From NCBI RefSeq assembly GCF_932526225.1, contig NC_064040.1:4275681-4339680 (forward strand): 64,000 nucleotides of DNA, read 5' to 3'. This DNA is from Nematostella vectensis (taxonomy: Eukaryota > Cnidaria > Anthozoa > Actiniaria > Edwardsiidae). Positions 60,611 through 64,000 of the stretch are shown here, in pieces (the stretch's first letter is position 1; the number at the start of each line of letters is the position of its first letter). The position numbers and the translations under genes are program-made. The notes under the pieces were generated by a model. It worked only from the letters and a program-made list of their open reading frames with translations, was not told the DNA's origin and did not search any database.

Positions 60611-60694
60611 ATGATGATTCGATGGAGATATTGGAGGCTGTTTCTCTTGGCGTATCTCTTCAGTTTTGGAGTCTTCACTGGCAACGGCCAGAGA
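60611..60694 (+). CDS. Probable signal-peptide exon of a secreted protein
   Basis: ATG ATG at 60611 opens a frame with basic residues then a hydrophobic core (MMIRWRYWRLFLLAYLFSFG, then VFTGNGQR) and stops at a donor AGAG/GTTAGT at 60694, phase 1. This is the standard layout of a signal-peptide first exon. No following exon could be proven before 63274. A Cys-rich open segment at about 62605-62716 (CPFIYYRFHFGVPFCDPIC, ending at AAAG/GTACAT) is a possible downstream exon but its frame does not join to this donor with the acceptor I can see. Product unknown. Confidence 0.45.
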
Positions 60695-63273
60695 GGTTAG
60701 TTCACAAAATATCGTATCTCTTACATTTTAAGTCATAATTTAGCGAGTGACAAGTCAATTTGGTTTCGCGTGATAAACACTGACGCGATGAAATCCCCAT
60801 TAGAATGTTTAAATTGAAAAATTTAATTTCTTAGTGACATGTAATAATAAATCGAAACTGAAACAAGAAATATCTATATCCTCATGAATATTAAGGGTAA
60901 TTTAGCATATTTCATTAGCTTTATTCGCTAACTCAGAAACTAATTAAAGGTCGACATTATGGGACATTATTTTGGAGTTGCTACACTGATAGAAAAAACA
61001 TAGTGTTTATAAATGTGGTGTGGTTTCCGAGGGTTGTTTACTAAATCAGGACATGAACTTTTTCATCGACTTTCCTTCTTCTCTTAAAAACACCCATCCT
61101 TCAATAACGTCATCAACCGCGATGCATTCATTGTTAAATCATGCTTACCCAAGAAACGGATTAATCGAGATTTCTAGATCCCAGTAAGAAGCACACGTAT
61201 TGCAATGTTTTTATTAATACAAGAATACGTAAAAGACACAATAGCATAATCGTAATAATCATAACTCGTCCCAATTTCCTGTTATGATGAAAAATAGATT
61301 TTATATCCCAATAACACCAAAGTGGTGATATGACGCGCACTCTCATTTATCAATTAGCCTGTTATTGAGATTTTAGAGGCTTAATGAAGTATTTACCTTG
61401 CCCTGGGGATGCGCAAGGCTTAATTAACCAGTTAAAGACCCACTTGGTCGGGCCATTATACCCTGGCTCTGGGTGTTATAGACGCGCATCGATAGACTTT
61501 CGTGTTTACGATACATCTTACATAAAGTCGTTATTGATCTGAGATCCTCACGCAACGACAGCTCACCCTGTGGCGGTCTGACCTCGCACACCAGTCGACA
61601 CACGGAACACTCATTCTTTAAAGACCATGCCTCACGTACTAGAACTCAGTCTCTGAGAGGCGCGTAGGAGTGGAGACCGGATACGCGCGCACACAGGCAT
61701 CCTTTAGGGATTTCGCTCTGCTTTGCCTTATTTTACCTTAGACTGCTGGGTACATATTTATAAACTGCGCTGCGTTTTTGACCCCCTCTAAGTATTTATC
61801 AATCAGGCCGCTAAAATACCCTGTCAGCATTGCTTGCGTTTGCTCCCTGAGGCAACATTATCTGCAATCCCATGAACTACATAAACCAGAATAGTTCACT
61901 CCTTCAATGGAAAAATTGCCCGAGATGACAAAAGGACATGTCACAATACCACTCTACACCTAAGGGGCATTCGCTGTTCATTGCGGGCGTGTTAGTAAAT
62001 AGCAACCCAAGCGACTTTTAAAACATGTTCATGGTCCTAAAGCATGTTCATGGTCCTAGAAAGAGCATCTTCCGCGCGCTATACTCATACTCCTCCACTT
62101 TGCTTGTATTGGGATACCCAGAGTCCTCCACGCGCTTTGCTTGTATCATGATACCCAGAATCCTCCACGCGCTTTGCTTGTGTTCACGATACCCATCATC
62201 CTTCACTTTGCTTGTATTCGTATACCAATAATGCACCAATAATGCTTTAATGCACGTCTTCTAGACGATCGTCTGGTTCACAATCGTACGATAATCACTA
62301 TGGTGTTTATGGTAGATTGTAGGTTATTTTCGTTAAAGAAAGTCCACCTTCCATGGTTATTAGTTAAAGAAAGTTTATTGTACACAATGAACAATGACTT
62401 GACTGAAGAGTCTGACTGAAGATTCTGCTAGGAATGACCAAAAATGCTTAGCAGCAGCTTTCAAAGGATGGTGTACAAAGATGTGGTTTCAGTACTTGTG
62501 GTTCTGTTCCTTCCTTTCCTGGAAATTGACTAACACTAAACAAAATTATTGTCTGTCCTTGGGTAGCTTTCTCGTCCTCACCTCTCTACCCTACACGGTT
62601 GCAAGCAACGAAAAAAGCTATGAATATTGTCCATTCATATATTATCGTTTTCATTTTGGAGTCCCCTTTTGTGACCCCATTTGTAATACCAAAAGATACT
62701 GTGCTAATGGTGAAAGGTACATTTTTTGGAACTTAATTAAATTTTCTAGACTAATAAAGGGACAGTGGAACTTTCACCCATCTTATCATACTTTATAACG
62801 CGGCGATGTGACCGGCGATGTGTGTATGAATATTGCGCCGAGGGCATTCAAAATCATCACGATTCAAGAGATAAAAGTAAAAAGAATCTAGGATAAATAA
62901 TATCAGTCAGCTTTTCTACGTGACATAGACTCCATTAGTGGGACAACATCACAGAGGAGTTTACTAGGCAAACATGACCTCTTGTTCGTTTGGAGTCTTC
63001 TTCTACGCAAACCTATGGCACGAAATAAGTGAAGACGTCGTTGGTTGATCTCGAATGACAGACAATGTTTACGTTTGGATTTGTTACCCAGTGAAACTCT
63101 GGACGTTTGTTTACTCAAAGAAAAAGGTCAAGTCCACTAATATATGCGTTCCCTCGCAGCTTTTGAGTTTAGTTTAATGGTTTAAAAGTTCCTCGTGAAT
63201 GACTGAGACTTAAAGATGTGAGTTCGCGAGTTTGTACAAGAATTCTCGACTTCGGGAAAGTAGAAGTTAGAGA
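60695..63273. other. Mostly non-coding; short ~43-bp repeat and a possible Cys-rich exon
   Basis: Positions 62070-62225 hold about four copies of a 41-44 bp unit (CTTTGCTTGTATT, GATACCCAGAATCCTCCACG). The Cys-rich frame around 62605-62716 is the only protein-like stretch and is uncertain. Nothing else recognised. Confidence 0.4.
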
Positions 63274-63351
63274 TGGGATCTAGTTGGCTGCTTTTGAACG
63301 CGTTAGTTATCCTTTGCCTCGCTTCTCTTGTAAACCCTCAAGGCTGGCACG
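63274..63351 (+). CDS. Probable signal-peptide first exon of a second secreted protein
   Basis: ATG at 63274 opens MGSSWLLLNALVILCLASLV followed by NPQGWH, a strong signal peptide with a clear hydrophobic core and a likely cleavage site near the end. The frame stops at a canonical donor (CACG/GTAAGT) at 63351, phase 1, the same phase as the exon at 60611. The rest of the gene must lie beyond the window or in the last 650 bp, where I see no clear exon. Product unknown. Confidence 0.55.
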
Positions 63352-64000
63352 GTAAGTTCATTTACTTGTTAACCATGTTTTAAACTTTCTTGTTTTAAAA
63401 TTAAACTGACCTAAGGTAAAACTTTGTTAATGCTTACTATACTTAAAAAAATCACACACAGGCCGTCAAACTAGAAATGTATAGCACGTCTGACTACGAG
63501 TTGAGTAGTTTTATTTTCTTGTGTAAGTACACAAAAGGAATTCACATGGCCTTTAGGCCTTTGAGTGTTATCATTGCTGCCGCTGTTAAATTATCCTTTT
63601 TTTTTTTTATATAACCTTAACAGTTTGTTATCAGTGGCACTTAATATGTTACGCCAAATTTTTTACCTTGTTATCTTCTTTGATAACATTGTTTGGACGA
63701 CTTTTCCATGACGTCACATCAAGTTTGCCAAGGTTTACAGAACTAAAAGTAAATAAAAAGTTACATCAGGTCCAAAGTTTGACAAAAATGGTATCTAATA
63801 GTTTCTTTTGAATCCGTATTGAAATAAGAAAAAAAAAATTTGATTGACTCACTTCAGTGATAACCAACAAATGTCACAGCTATCAGTGCATTTTTAAATA
63901 AAAATTCGCAACCTTTCGGCACTCAGAGCTTCTTGCTGTATTTCGCTTTACGTAGCTAAAATGATCAACTGATCAGAAATGTCTTTTTTTTTGGTGCTCA
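63352..64000. other. Presumed first intron; nothing recognised
   Basis: AT-rich sequence following the donor of the signal-peptide exon at 63274-63351. No convincing acceptor plus open exon was found before the window ends. Confidence 0.4.

Overview
The window is animal genomic DNA. Genes are split by short GT-AG introns, and the spaces between them are packed with minisatellites, MITE-like inverted repeats and decayed retroelements. The gene content (a fibrinogen-related family resembling coral skeletal organic matrix proteins, a TTLL15-like ligase, an ATP-grasp enzyme) suggests an anthozoan cnidarian such as a sea anemone or coral. That placement is an inference; nothing in the window fixes the species. 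Nearly all long open frames over tandem repeats are artefacts of units whose length is not a multiple of three.

Layout. (1) 1-6379, minus strand: ten exons of FANCL, the Fanconi anaemia E3 ligase. Its RING-like 3' end lies beyond position 1, and the last visible intron is filled by a 29-bp minisatellite. (2) 9078-11855, plus: a five-exon ATP-grasp enzyme with a tandem repeat in intron 4. (3) 12469-14780: nested inverted-repeat transposons. (4) 15073-17438, minus: a two-exon CaMK-group kinase. (5) 22368-28340, minus: an intact secreted fibrinogen-like gene (25539-28340) followed by a pseudogene paralogue (22368-24552) with a splice-motif minisatellite in its intron. A third, truncated copy lies inverted at 34107-34577, next to a decayed Ty3/Gypsy element (30837-34110). 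(6) 35810-36852, minus: a two-exon secreted Ly6/uPAR-like protein. (7) 37078-38430: a 0.67-kb tandem duplication. (8) 40581-47932, plus: a TTLL15-like tubulin-ligase-family membrane protein with 16 visible exons. Its last coding donor site is part of a 32-copy, 44-bp minisatellite. (9) 48364-50147, minus: an FBXO22-like F-box/FIST protein, head to head with a 672-residue intronless ORF of unknown function (50557-52575). (10) 54478-57930: a long-inverted-repeat element enclosing LINE fragments. (11) 60611 and 63274: two plus-strand signal-peptide exons, probably first exons of secreted-protein genes.

The genes look like independent neighbours, not a pathway. The most unusual pattern is shared by four of them: large minisatellites sit at the 5' end of an intron, in sense orientation, and each unit carries a copy or near-copy of a 5' splice site. 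In the TTLL15-like gene the exon-intron junction is itself the repeat unit. In FANCL the units resemble the real donor with GT changed to GC.
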